A stretch of 39,851 nucleotides of DNA from Gudongella sp051744365 (GTDB taxonomy: Bacteria > Bacillota > Clostridia > Tissierellales > Tissierellaceae), in the NCBI GenBank assembly GCA_051744365.1, contig JBNJCX010000016.1, forward strand, positions 1 through 39,851, given 5' to 3'. The notes under the pieces are model-generated. The model saw nothing but the letters and a program-made list of their open reading frames with translations, ran no database searches and was not told the DNA's origin. Positions within the stretch are counted from its first letter, which is position 1, and every line of letters starts with the position of its first letter. Below, one piece after another: positions 7,446 through 15,930 of this stretch. Both the position numbers and the translations under genes were made by a program.

Positions 7446-8561
7446 ATGAAACTTTGGTACAGTTTTACAAAAGAGCTGAAGCTCTCGTCAAAAAGCTGGT
7501 ATTTCTATATTGAGTTGGGAATGGCCATAGTACTTCTCCTGGTAATTGTTTTTATAGTGCCTGAGAATTTCGACAGCAAGGGCAAGGAGTATATCTATCT
7601 TGATTTGCCTCAGGTTGTAAGGGACAGATACAGGGACAACCTGCTTGAAGAAGATTTGGATGAGATTGCTGAGATGGTGGAGGTTAAAGCGGCTAAAAGA
7701 GTCTTTGAGGCTGAACTCTTTGAGACCGATGAATCCAAGATTTATCTGCTCACAGGTATGGATGCATTGGATGCCTTTTCCAATACGGAGAGATTACCTG
7801 CAGTCCATATCCGTGTAAATGAGGATAATCAGATTGTGCACACCTACTATCTGCAAGGGTATGAAACTCCAAAACTCAAAAATCTGCTTCTGGTATTCCA
7901 CAATAGAAGAGCAGGGTATGACGTCATAGAGGATTATTCGGATAATATTGTTGTCAAATCCATGTATCAGGATGTAGAACCCTTAAGCGACAGGGAGAAC
8001 ATTATACCTGTATTCCTAACATTCAACGGTAGCCTGATGAGCTTGTTTATTATTTCAGCATATATATTCCTGGATAAGAGTGAAGGTATAATCAAGGCAT
8101 ATGCAGTTACAGCATCCTCAGTTTGGCATTATCTACTGAGCAAGATTGGGGTAATTATTCTTACGTCCATAGTTACAACCTTGATAATTACAGTGCCTGT
8201 AATGGGATTTCAGCCGAACTATCTCGCCATGCTGCTGTTTCTGGTGACATCAGGATTTTTCGCGGCTTCTCTGGGACTATATATCACAAGCTATTATAAG
8301 GATATTGTACAGGCTTTCGGTGTCCTATACATTGTAATAGTGATTATGATCATGCCTAATATTTCCTACTTCACACCAAGCTGGGATCCGGACTGGGTTA
8401 AAATCATCCCAAGCTATGTTATGCTTCAAAGCTTTAAGGAAATAATATCGGTAAATGGAAATATAGCCTATGTTCTAGTGGCATCCCTTGGTTTTGCAGT
8501 TTTGGGACTGGATATTTTCATTCTGGCCAACCACAGATTCAAGAAGACGCTTACTCTGTGA
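7446..8561 (+). CDS. ABC-2 type permease subunit
   Basis: 371 residues. One N-terminal membrane helix (about 20-40), then a roughly 150-residue polar, probably extracytoplasmic region (40-190), then five or six hydrophobic segments from about residue 190 (FLTFNGSLMSLFIISAYIF onward). This is the layout of ABC2 membrane proteins. It begins on the base after the ATPase stop codon. It probably forms a heterodimeric channel with the next permease. Confidence 0.88.
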   Translation: MKLWYSFTKELKLSSKSWYFYIELGMAIVLLLVIVFIVPENFDSKGKEYIYLDLPQVVRDRYRDNLLEEDLDEIAEMVEVKAAKRVFEAELFETDESKIYLLTGMDALDAFSNTERLPAVHIRVNEDNQIVHTYYLQGYETPKLKNLLLVFHNRRAGYDVIEDYSDNIVVKSMYQDVEPLSDRENIIPVFLTFNGSLMSLFIISAYIFLDKSEGIIKAYAVTASSVWHYLLSKIGVIILTSIVTTLIITVPVMGFQPNYLAMLLFLVTSGFFAASLGLYITSYYKDIVQAFGVLYIVIVIMIMPNISYFTPSWDPDWVKIIPSYVMLQSFKEIISVNGNIAYVLVASLGFAVLGLDIFILANHRFKKTLTL

Positions 8562-8575
8562 AGGAGTGTTATAAA

Positions 8576-9580
8576 ATGATCAAGAAGATAATTTTAATAT
8601 TTCAAAGGGACTTGAAAACAAGCATAAGAAATTTTATGACACTGTACATAATAGTTTTACCGGTAATTTTTGCTGTAATGATCAATGTTTTTTCACCAGG
8701 CATAAATGACACTACGGTAGAGATCGTTCTGCTTGAAGGTGAGAACAGAGACCAGGAAGAATACTTCAGCCAATTTGCAAAGGTGGAGCTGCTGGATAGT
8801 GTTGAAGATATTGAGGAGAGGGTAATAAAAAGAGACAATATTATAGGAGTGCTTCATGATAACAGGGGTGAATATTTTATTTTAAATCAGGGTAATGAAC
8901 CAGATTATGTAATTGATTATGTAAAGAATCTGATCACCTTTGACCACTATGAAATAGGCATAGAGGACTCAATGGCAGAGATAGTGGATTATGGTAGGGA
9001 TATACCACCCTTGAAGAAGCTTATGGTCAATGTAGCGATTATATTTACATCAGTACTGGGAGGGATGATAATTGCTTTGAATATCGTTGAAGAAAAAACA
9101 GACAACACAATAAGTGCGATACATTTATCCCCAGTATCAAGGTTAGGGTTTATTGCAGGTAAAAGCCTGATAGGTGTTTTTATACCAGTAGTGGGAACCT
9201 TCCTGCTTCTTCTGATCACAGGATTTAGGGATATAAACTATTTCCATGCATTTTTGATGGTTATAACCACCTGTATAATAAGCATACTCGTAGGCTTCAT
9301 TGAGGGCATTAACAATGACGACGTAATGACTGCAGCAGGCAATATGAAAATGCTTTTTCTTCCACTTTTTGGGAGTATTGCGGGAGCTGAGCTTTTAGGT
9401 GACAAATGGCAGCCTCTTTTTTACTGGGTGCCCTTTTACTGGTCTTACAAGGGAAACAATCTGGTGCTATCCAACAGTGGTTCATTGTTGGACATAATCA
9501 AATACTCGGGAATAGTCCTGGGAATAAGTGTGTTTGTATTTTTGGCTTTGGCACCAAGAATTAGGAAAGGGTTGGAATAG
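8576..9580 (+). CDS. ABC-2 type permease subunit
   Basis: 334 residues from ATG 8576, preceded by AAGGAG at 8561-8566; a start at 8558 would bury that RBS. The layout repeats that of the upstream permease: an N-terminal helix (FMTLYIIVLPVIFAVMINVF), a polar domain of about 120 residues, and a C-terminal bundle including IIALNIVEEKTDNTISAIHL, a typical cytoplasmic loop of ABC-2 permeases. Its start region overlaps the end of the previous gene. Confidence 0.88.
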   Translation: MIKKIILIFQRDLKTSIRNFMTLYIIVLPVIFAVMINVFSPGINDTTVEIVLLEGENRDQEEYFSQFAKVELLDSVEDIEERVIKRDNIIGVLHDNRGEYFILNQGNEPDYVIDYVKNLITFDHYEIGIEDSMAEIVDYGRDIPPLKKLMVNVAIIFTSVLGGMIIALNIVEEKTDNTISAIHLSPVSRLGFIAGKSLIGVFIPVVGTFLLLLITGFRDINYFHAFLMVITTCIISILVGFIEGINNDDVMTAAGNMKMLFLPLFGSIAGAELLGDKWQPLFYWVPFYWSYKGNNLVLSNSGSLLDIIKYSGIVLGISVFVFLALAPRIRKGLE

Positions 9581-9624
9581 TAAATGAAATATTGATTTTG
9601 AATAAACTAAAAGGAGGGTTCAAA

Positions 9625-9822
9625 ATGAAATTATGGGGTGTTCTGGCAGTCTTATATTCTGCAGCAATTGTTGTAATTACCGTTGTCAAACCGGAAAAAA
9701 TTTGGAGCATGAAAAAAATTGAGCTATTCAAAAAAGCACTGGGAGAAAAAGGTACGGAAATATTTTTCTACATCTGGGCTCTTGTTTTCCTGATTTTAGG
9801 TATTTGGTTGTTCACAAGATAG
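9625..9822 (+). CDS. Small two-helix membrane protein (65 aa)
   Basis: Start at ATG 9625 after AAGGAGGGTTCAAA; upstream starts are disfavoured. It has two hydrophobic helices (about 3-22 and 45-63) flanking a basic amphipathic middle (KPEKIWSMKKIELFKKALG). The layout recalls small DUF6199-type membrane proteins, but that match is uncertain. It closes the export operon, 44 nt after the second permease, and could be an accessory or self-protection peptide for the exporter. A strong hairpin follows. Confidence 0.7.
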   Translation: MKLWGVLAVLYSAAIVVITVVKPEKIWSMKKIELFKKALGEKGTEIFFYIWALVFLILGIWLFTR

Positions 9823-9840
9823 TTTTATCGGTACCAATAA

Positions 9841-9870
9841 ATTGAAGCTCTCCAATTGGAGAGCTTCAAT
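9841..9870. terminator. Perfect 30-bp palindrome between convergent genes
   Basis: ATTGAAGCTCTCCAA at 9841-9855 is exactly the reverse complement of 9856-9870. It lies between the plus-strand export operon and the minus-strand unknown gene, whose TGA (9868-9866) and last codons are inside it. T runs are weak on both sides, so termination may rely on the long stem. Confidence 0.7.
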
Positions 9871-10873
9871 ATCTTGTCTTTAATATTTCCATTTCCAGTT
9901 CTAAAAGTTCTTTCCTTGCATCTTCACTTAGCTTTGAATACACCTCGACTCTTGTCTCAGCAGCCTTGTCTCTCTTATTTATGTTCTTTTCTTTTTTAAA
10001 CAGTGATGTCCACTGAATCTTCTTTCCGTTCTGATATAAATCATAGTCAATAATTCTTCTGCCATCCTCCAGATACTCAAGACCAAACAGGATTCTTTTG
10101 ATTTCTTCAGGTGAATGGAATGTAAGCAATCTTATACTGTAAATATCAATAAACAGAAGTGCTCTTGGCTGGTCCTTGGACCAGGATTCCCCAATTAGAA
10201 GTCCAACCTGAAGGTCATCCAGAACCGTAAGAAGTCTTTTGTAATGAAGTTCATAGGCTCCGAAGCTGTCATATATTCGAATTTCAACATTGGACCATCC
10301 CTTTGATCCGACGCCCAGATTAAGATACTTTATGGAGTGTCTTCTCAGTACCTGCTTGATCTTGAAGTAATCCTCATCAAGACGTATAAACTGAGGGAAG
10401 AAGTCACCCAAAGTCAAGGATTTGTATAATGGTTTATCGGTAATACCAATAATTGTCCTGTCTTCGAATCCATTGTCGCTGCATTCATCATATGGAGCAA
10501 GCTTGCCTCCCAAATCTTCATTAACCTTGTTTACAACCGCCTGGAGGTTTCCGGCAGAGCGCATAATCAGTACCTGAGGGCCTGATCTTAAAGTCTCAAC
10601 CAATCCTGAGCTTATTGAGGAACGGAGGCTGCAGGCGAGTACCAGCGGATCCTCATAGACAACAAGGGCGTCTGTTTTTGTGTACTTCTTATTATCTTCA
10701 TCCTCATACCTTATTATATAAACAATTGTATGGTTTTCCTCACTTTGCTTCATAACCGTCTCCATTTTCACAACAACAGCTCCAAGCTTATCAGTAAGGA
10801 AATCAATCAGTTCTTTTTTATCAGATGTTGTTAAGAGCAATGACCTGGGTCCGCTTCTGACCAGTGATAGCAT
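9866..10873 (-). CDS. Unrecognised 335-aa protein with duplicated RSGP module
   Basis: I do not recognise the family. Residues 4-32 (LVRSGPRSLLLTT, then LTDKLG) and 94-123 (TLRSGPQVLIMRS, then VNEDLGG) look like two copies of one unit: RSGP, a hydrophobic strand, a helix, then LG. The C-terminal half (about 160-335) has alternating strands and helices, with FFPQFIRLDEDYFKIKQVL and LLFIDIYSIRLLTFHSPEE, and a charged helical end. No signal peptide or membrane helix is seen, so it is probably cytoplasmic. It starts 14 nt after the metallophosphoesterase gene with a good RBS (AAAGGAGGG) overlapping that gene's end, so the two are coupled and probably act together. Confidence 0.75.
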   Translation of the reverse strand: MLSLVRSGPRSLLLTTSDKKELIDFLTDKLGAVVVKMETVMKQSEENHTIVYIIRYEDEDNKKYTKTDALVVYEDPLVLACSLRSSISSGLVETLRSGPQVLIMRSAGNLQAVVNKVNEDLGGKLAPYDECSDNGFEDRTIIGITDKPLYKSLTLGDFFPQFIRLDEDYFKIKQVLRRHSIKYLNLGVGSKGWSNVEIRIYDSFGAYELHYKRLLTVLDDLQVGLLIGESWSKDQPRALLFIDIYSIRLLTFHSPEEIKRILFGLEYLEDGRRIIDYDLYQNGKKIQWTSLFKKEKNINKRDKAAETRVEVYSKLSEDARKELLELEMEILKTRY

Positions 10874-10887
10874 AAGACAACCCTCCT

Positions 10888-11505
10888 TTAAAGTTTTGTT
10901 TTTCTTCTTTTCAGTCTTTCGCTGTCTGTTACCAATGGGTAACCAATCTCCTCCACATGGAGAGAATGGAGGTCGATCAGATGGATTGCGGATATTCCGT
11001 TGAGGTATTTTTTATCCCCGACAACCTGACTGTTTATGGACAGGTCATGCCCGAATAAATAGAAATCTGCGTCTACATCTGTCAAATACTCAGAATAATG
11101 GCTTACGGCAAATTTTACGTCATTTATGGAAATAAGCTTCATTTCTTCAATTATCTCAATTCTTCCTGCATTTTCTTTAACAAATTCCGGATCATCGTGA
11201 TTTCCCAATGAAATAATTACTCTCTTCGCAGAAGATGAATTCAATATTTCAAGGATCTTTCTCGCCTCATGCCTGTATCTGCTTAAATAGCTTGGATAAA
11301 GTTCAAGCTTTAGATTGTCTGCAATATCTCCCGTATGGATTATATAATCCGGTTTTAGGACCTTGACGATTCTCTTTATTTCAGGATAAATACTACTTGG
11401 AGTATCTGATATATGCAGAAGTTTTGATCCGGCTGATTCAGTGAGTTTGGGATCAATAATAACTCTGCCCAGTATTATATTGACTGCATCTGTAAATTTT
11501 CCCAT
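10888..11505 (-). CDS. Calcineurin-like metallophosphoesterase, partly degenerate metal site
   Basis: 205 residues with the order of metallophosphoesterase motifs: LLHISDTPSS (Asp34), HTGDIAD (Asp60), SLGNHDD (Asn102-His103-Asp104), SHYSEY (His136), FGHDLS (His153). In the canonical family motif I is DxH and the last motif is GHxH; here they read DTP and GHDL, so two of the usual site-1 histidines are missing while site 2 appears intact. It may be a one-metal enzyme or a binding protein. It is first in a two-gene operon with the unrecognised 335-aa protein. RBS AAGGAGGATC. Confidence 0.85.
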   Translation of the reverse strand: MGKFTDAVNIILGRVIIDPKLTESAGSKLLHISDTPSSIYPEIKRIVKVLKPDYIIHTGDIADNLKLELYPSYLSRYRHEARKILEILNSSSAKRVIISLGNHDDPEFVKENAGRIEIIEEMKLISINDVKFAVSHYSEYLTDVDADFYLFGHDLSINSQVVGDKKYLNGISAIHLIDLHSLHVEEIGYPLVTDSERLKRRKTKL

Positions 11506-11627
11506 AAAGATCCTCCTTTTTTCAATTATACATTATCCTGGAAGATTAAGACTATAAAATTATCTATAATCGGAAATATTGGCGAATAATAAAACAAAAT
11601 TCAGAAGATATGGGACAATTATGTATA

Positions 11628-11656
11628 TTTACTAGAAAACCTTATTATGATATGAT
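11628..11656 (+). promoter_or_regulatory. Predicted promoter of the aminotransferase gene
   Basis: TTTACT (11628-11633) and TATGAT (11651-11656) are separated by 17 bp. A second TATAAT at 11708-11713 lacks a good -35. The leader would be about 70 nt. Confidence 0.4.
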
Positions 11657-11735
11657 ATATATAATGGAGAAATTTTTAACAATTACATAACATAGATGTC
11701 ATTAAAATATAATACAAATGAAAGGGAGTTATGCA

Positions 11736-13052
11736 ATGAATAAACCAATTATGTCAGCGCACTTTGAATCAAGGAAGCCATCAGATGTAAGACTGGCTCA
11801 AATGAAGTACGATGAGAGGGAGAATAAGCCGGAAGCAGTAATCAATGTAGGAATCGGAAACGTATCATTACCGACAAACCCTGCCATGATGAAGAGAATG
11901 TTCAATCTTTATGCTCCAGAAAGCCCGTTCTCAAAAGGTGTAATCAGATATTCAGGTACAGCAGGAACTCCGGAGGCTCAGGAAGCTTTCAGGAATATAC
12001 TTAAGAGCGAAGGCTTTGACACAAGTAAGCTCCATATTCAGGTAACAGACGGCGGATCATCAGGGATGGAGCTTGTAATACTGGGAGTATGTGGACCTGC
12101 AGGAGCAGACGAAAGACCACTTATGATGATAGACCCGGCGTACACAAATTATCTTTCCTTTGCCCAGAGAGTGGGGAGAAAGACCGTCACTATAAAGAGA
12201 CATCTGGGAGAGAATGGCAAATTCAATCTTCCTAAAATCTCAGAAATAGAGGACTTGATTGAAAAGAACAAACCAGGGGCACTTTTGGTAATTCCATATG
12301 ATAACCCTACAGGTTCCCTTTATACCCATGAAACTCTTGTAGACCTGGCAAAGCTTTGTGTCAAGCACAACATGTGGCTAATAGGTGATGAGGCATACAG
12401 AGAGCTGTATTACAATGATGATGAAAATCTTATAAGTATCTGGGCTCTTTCAGATAAAGAGGTTCCAGGAATCGAAGGAAGAAGAATCAGTATTGAGACT
12501 GCATCAAAGGTTTGGAATGCGTGTGGTCTGAGAATCGGTGCTGTTATCAGTGACAATGCTGAATTCAGCAAGAGATCCATTGCCGAGTATACAGCAAATC
12601 TTTGTGCAAATGTAATCGGACAGTATATCTTCGGAGCATTGGCACATGAGAGCAAGGAAGATATTCTTGGATGGTGCAAGCAGCAGAGGAATTATTACAA
12701 GGATATGATTGTAAAGGTAAGAGGAGGACTTCTGGAGAAGGAGCCAAAGCTTATCGTATCCAGTCCAGATGCGTCGATCTATTCAGTAATTGATGTAAGA
12801 AACATTGTAAAACCAGGATTTGATTCAATTGACTTTGTACTTTACTGTGCAGGAGAAGGTTCAGTGGATATTGAAGGAGTAGAGACTACACTTCTTGTAG
12901 CTCCAATGAAAGGATTTTACGATGTGAAGGATTCTTCAGAGAATCCAGGTACAACTCAGTTCAGAATTTCATTTGTTGAATCACCAGAGAACATGGCAAA
13001 GGTTCCCGAGCTGTTTGTGGAACTTCTAAGAAAATTTGAGGCACAAAGATAA
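11736..13052 (+). CDS. PLP-dependent aminotransferase, class I/II
   Basis: 438 residues from ATG 11736, which follows GAAAGGGAG at 7 nt; an upstream ATG at 11718 lies before that RBS. This is a fold-type I aminotransferase: VIPYDNPTGS (Asn180), IGDEAYREL (Asp208, Tyr211), PLP lysine Lys248 in IETASKVWNACGLRIG, and C-terminal TTQFRISF with the carboxylate-binding Arg. Substrate specificity cannot be read from the sequence. It is a single-gene unit with its own promoter and a terminator shared with the convergent MFS gene. Confidence 0.9.
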   Translation: MNKPIMSAHFESRKPSDVRLAQMKYDERENKPEAVINVGIGNVSLPTNPAMMKRMFNLYAPESPFSKGVIRYSGTAGTPEAQEAFRNILKSEGFDTSKLHIQVTDGGSSGMELVILGVCGPAGADERPLMMIDPAYTNYLSFAQRVGRKTVTIKRHLGENGKFNLPKISEIEDLIEKNKPGALLVIPYDNPTGSLYTHETLVDLAKLCVKHNMWLIGDEAYRELYYNDDENLISIWALSDKEVPGIEGRRISIETASKVWNACGLRIGAVISDNAEFSKRSIAEYTANLCANVIGQYIFGALAHESKEDILGWCKQQRNYYKDMIVKVRGGLLEKEPKLIVSSPDASIYSVIDVRNIVKPGFDSIDFVLYCAGEGSVDIEGVETTLLVAPMKGFYDVKDSSENPGTTQFRISFVESPENMAKVPELFVELLRKFEAQR

Positions 13053-13068
13053 TAAGAATATTTCAACG

Positions 13069-13100
13069 GGTCTGTCTGATTAATCAGGCAGACCTTTTTT
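13069..13100. terminator. Terminator shared by convergent aminotransferase and MFS genes
   Basis: GGTCTGTCTGAT (13069-13080) pairs with the following ATCAGGCAGACC, then T6 at 13095-13100. The MFS stop codon (TAA on the minus strand, 13082-13080) lies at the centre of the stem. Confidence 0.9.
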
Positions 13101-14339
13101 ACGTGCCAGGTATAGATATAGGGGATAAATCAGAGCGATAACTCCTCCAATAACTGGTATAAGGACAATTGATACATAATCCACAAGATATCCTGACAAA
13201 AGCAATGACAATGGCAAGACTATTTTTACAAGACTCATGGTCAACCCAAAGACTACTCCCCTTAGATTTGAGGGGATTTCATCTTGCATAATTGTAATAA
13301 TAGGGATATCAACATAGGCTATGGCAATTCCAATCACAATACACAATACAGAGTAATATATACCATAAACATATATGTCAGTTGATGCTGTCAATAAAAG
13401 TGGCAAACCTATCAAAGATGAAAGAATCGCCAATATGCAACTCATCAGTATAAGAATATTTCGGTATGAATTCTTTCTGATTATCTTTTCCAGTGTGAGG
13501 GTTCCTAATATAAGCCCAGCAGGAAACATGGAATTAACCAACCCAAACAACTCCGAAGGAAGATTAAGGATTTCATTGATTATATATGGTAAAGGAACAT
13601 TTACTGAAAATCCCAACAAGAAGTTCAATACCACAAAAAGCATAAATACTTCCTTCAATATCTTTGAATTTAACATGTATCTCAAACCTCGAACCATATG
13701 AGGCATAAACGGTGGATTATCTGATGAGATTTCATCAACATGGAAATTGTAATCAATAAACATTTCAGAGATGGCGGAAACTATAAATGAAATACTATTA
13801 ATCAATATAAACAACCGGATATCCACAAGAGCATATATGATTCCTCCCAATATAGGTCCAAGGATTGCTGTTGAAGAGTCTATAAGCTTGCTTATGGAAT
13901 TCAGTCTAAGTCTGGAATCGGGAGATACCAGATTAGGCTTTGCTGCTTCAAAGGCTATGCCAAAAAAGCTTGTGAAAACACTTAACACTACTGTTGATAT
14001 ATATATAGTCGGCAGGCCAAGTCCACCTGAAATACTTATTCGATATAGGATCAGGAACAATACTCCATTTGCCAGATCCATTCCAACAATAATCGTTCTC
14101 TTTTGAATCTTATCAGCCAATACTCCGGCAATCGGGCTAATAAATATCATAGGTAAGATACTTAGCATTATAGTTGTTGCGAAATTCAATGCCGACCCTG
14201 TGAGGTTAAGAACATAAAGCCCAATTGCAAAACTGTATATAGAGGAAGCGAACATCGATATGGCTTTTCCTGTTGAAAATAGGGCAATATTCGTAAACTC
14301 AGGTCTTTTACTGATGCGTCCCATAGATAAATCACTCAT
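13080..14339 (-). CDS. MFS transporter (MFS_3-like efflux family)
   Basis: 419 residues from the ATG at 14339, preceded on the minus strand by GGAAAGGAG; a start six codons earlier overlaps that RBS. About twelve hydrophobic segments. The loop GVLADKIQKRTIIVGMD between helices 2 and 3 is the MFS motif A region, and the N-terminal ALFSTGKAISMFASSIYSFA is typical of MFS_3 drug or metabolite exporters. The substrate is unknown. A MerR-type regulator gene lies upstream on the same strand, and the promoter has a 19-bp spacer, so MerR-type control is likely. Confidence 0.9.
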   Translation of the reverse strand: MSDLSMGRISKRPEFTNIALFSTGKAISMFASSIYSFAIGLYVLNLTGSALNFATTIMLSILPMIFISPIAGVLADKIQKRTIIVGMDLANGVLFLILYRISISGGLGLPTIYISTVVLSVFTSFFGIAFEAAKPNLVSPDSRLRLNSISKLIDSSTAILGPILGGIIYALVDIRLFILINSISFIVSAISEMFIDYNFHVDEISSDNPPFMPHMVRGLRYMLNSKILKEVFMLFVVLNFLLGFSVNVPLPYIINEILNLPSELFGLVNSMFPAGLILGTLTLEKIIRKNSYRNILILMSCILAILSSLIGLPLLLTASTDIYVYGIYYSVLCIVIGIAIAYVDIPIITIMQDEIPSNLRGVVFGLTMSLVKIVLPLSLLLSGYLVDYVSIVLIPVIGGVIALIYPLYLYLARKKGLPD

Positions 14340-14369
14340 ATAAATTCTCCTTTCCATGTCTATGGGTAA

Positions 14370-14400
14370 AGTATATTATGTGGTGTAAGCCCTATGACAA
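14370..14400 (-). promoter_or_regulatory. MFS gene promoter with 19-bp spacer
   Basis: On the minus strand, TTGTCA (14400-14395) and TATACT (14375-14370) are separated by 19 bp instead of 17. Promoters activated by MerR-family proteins characteristically have 19-20 bp spacers, and the adjacent gene encodes a MerR-family protein. No perfect dyad is seen in the spacer, so the operator assignment is tentative. Confidence 0.5.
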
Positions 14401-14430
14401 TAGGAGATTTATAATAAATTTCGCATAATA

Positions 14431-14468
14431 AACGCTAAAGCATGGGGTTGGCCCCATGCTTTAGCGTT
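14431..14468 (-). terminator. Long hairpin after the MerR-methyltransferase gene
   Basis: AACGCTAAAGCATGGGG (14431-14447) pairs perfectly with CCCCATGCTTTAGCGTT (14452-14468), a 17-bp stem with a 4-nt loop. The MerR gene's stop codon is within the outer base pairs. On the minus strand it is followed by only a weak T-rich exit. It separates the regulator gene from the MFS gene. Confidence 0.75.
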
Positions 14469-15693
14469 ACTTTTTAAATTTTCCTATATAAAGATAATTA
14501 TATATTTTCTCGCCTTTCACAAAGAAACTTTCTCTTGGCCCTCCTTCGGAAATAGGGTTGGTTTCATATTCACGCAGTTGTTGAAATCCCAGGCTGTTAA
14601 GATGCTTATTGAGGCTATCCTTTTTAAACCATTTCCTGCTCTCCTCTGGAATCATGGTATTAAGTGCAAAATTTTTAAAAACCAGATATTGTCCGTGAAG
14701 TACAGCATCTTTATTTAATAGAGGCAGGATGGAATCAAGGAGGAAATCGCTGTGTTCAAATGCATAATTTGAGCTGCCGGTTGCATCAACCAGGGAATCA
14801 ATGGATTTGGGCTTTAATGGTATGTGCTGGAAATCACAACAAATGTATAGGACACTTTTATTGCCAATTACATCCGACACGGACTTCTTCAGCCATCTTT
14901 GAGCATTTGGATTGTGGTCCACAGCAATATAAAGCGATTTCTCAGTAAACAAGTCAATCATATTTCTTAAGAAGAATCCTCTGCCTGAGCCCAGTTCAAG
15001 AATTACTCCATTTTCAGAGTTTGAAAAATCGTAATTATTCCTTGCCCACTGAAGAGACATATGTAGATTCTTAAGATAGTCTATGTGTGTGGTCTGGACA
15101 TAATCCTCTATAAAGGAATCATCAAAAGCAGCACAAGACTCAGGATCAAGAAAACCCTCTCCAAACAGTATCCCATCCTTGATTTGCAGCGTGTCAGAAC
15201 AGGAACAGACAAGCTCTCCTGAGATAATCTCCCCGTTTTCCACGTGACCTTCTGACAGAACATATGAGCTCTGGCATTTGTTGCAGTATAAAAGAGGCAG
15301 CACATTCAATGGTACTCCGGTTTTAACTTGGTCGTGACTTGATTCCAAAGGCATGGCATCCAAAGTTGACCGAAGCTTTTTCTTCATAGCATCAAGTCTG
15401 TTTAATTCCTTCTCAATAAATTTCATTTTGTTTTCAAAAAATGCTCTGTAGGTTTCTCTTTTGCTGTATGCTGTATGTCTTCCGATTCTTTCAAAAATTA
15501 TCAAAGTCTGTATTTCTGCAAGGGAAAACCCTATTTCCTTAAGAGACATTACTGTGTTGTAGTCATTTTGGCAACTGTCATCAAATTCATAGAAGGATCC
15601 TTTCTTTTCAGGTGTTATTAGCGAAAGGTCCATATAGTGTCTGATGGTATCAATAGTGGTTTTGTTCTTAACTGCAAATTCACCTATTTTCAT
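14467..15693 (-). CDS. MerR-family regulator fused to zinc ribbon and SAM methyltransferase
   Basis: 408 residues from ATG 15693, preceded by TGGGGAGTG; a GTG five codons earlier lies on that RBS. Order of domains: MerR winged helix (1-70, MKIGEFAVKNKTTIDTIRHY), dimerisation coiled coil (about 75-115), a Trm112/zinc-ribbon-like unit with C137-x2-C140 and C163-x-C165 followed by LQIKDGILFGEG, and a class I methyltransferase (about 195-400, motif I ILELGSGRGF at 231-240, then a VDHNPNAQRW motif II region). In place of the usual drug-binding C-terminus it carries an enzyme. It may sense a methylatable compound and control the downstream MFS exporter; that is inference. Confidence 0.85.
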   Translation of the reverse strand: MKIGEFAVKNKTTIDTIRHYMDLSLITPEKKGSFYEFDDSCQNDYNTVMSLKEIGFSLAEIQTLIIFERIGRHTAYSKRETYRAFFENKMKFIEKELNRLDAMKKKLRSTLDAMPLESSHDQVKTGVPLNVLPLLYCNKCQSSYVLSEGHVENGEIISGELVCSCSDTLQIKDGILFGEGFLDPESCAAFDDSFIEDYVQTTHIDYLKNLHMSLQWARNNYDFSNSENGVILELGSGRGFFLRNMIDLFTEKSLYIAVDHNPNAQRWLKKSVSDVIGNKSVLYICCDFQHIPLKPKSIDSLVDATGSSNYAFEHSDFLLDSILPLLNKDAVLHGQYLVFKNFALNTMIPEESRKWFKKDSLNKHLNSLGFQQLREYETNPISEGGPRESFFVKGEKIYNYLYIGKFKK

Positions 15694-15930
15694 CGTATCA
15701 CTCCCCACATCTTCTGTTAATCTGTTAATATGATTATAACAATATTTTAGTGCGGATACCTACATTTATGGGAAAAACATTGTAGAGTGTTCAAATCGCC
15801 ATGGATATCTGAAAATAATTTCATTATTCCATGATTAATTTTAAATAATTCCAAAAATAAGGGTATAATCACATTGAGGAAGAATAAGACTCGGGATATG
15901 AAATGTTTGTTACAACGGAGGTGTGTTTAT

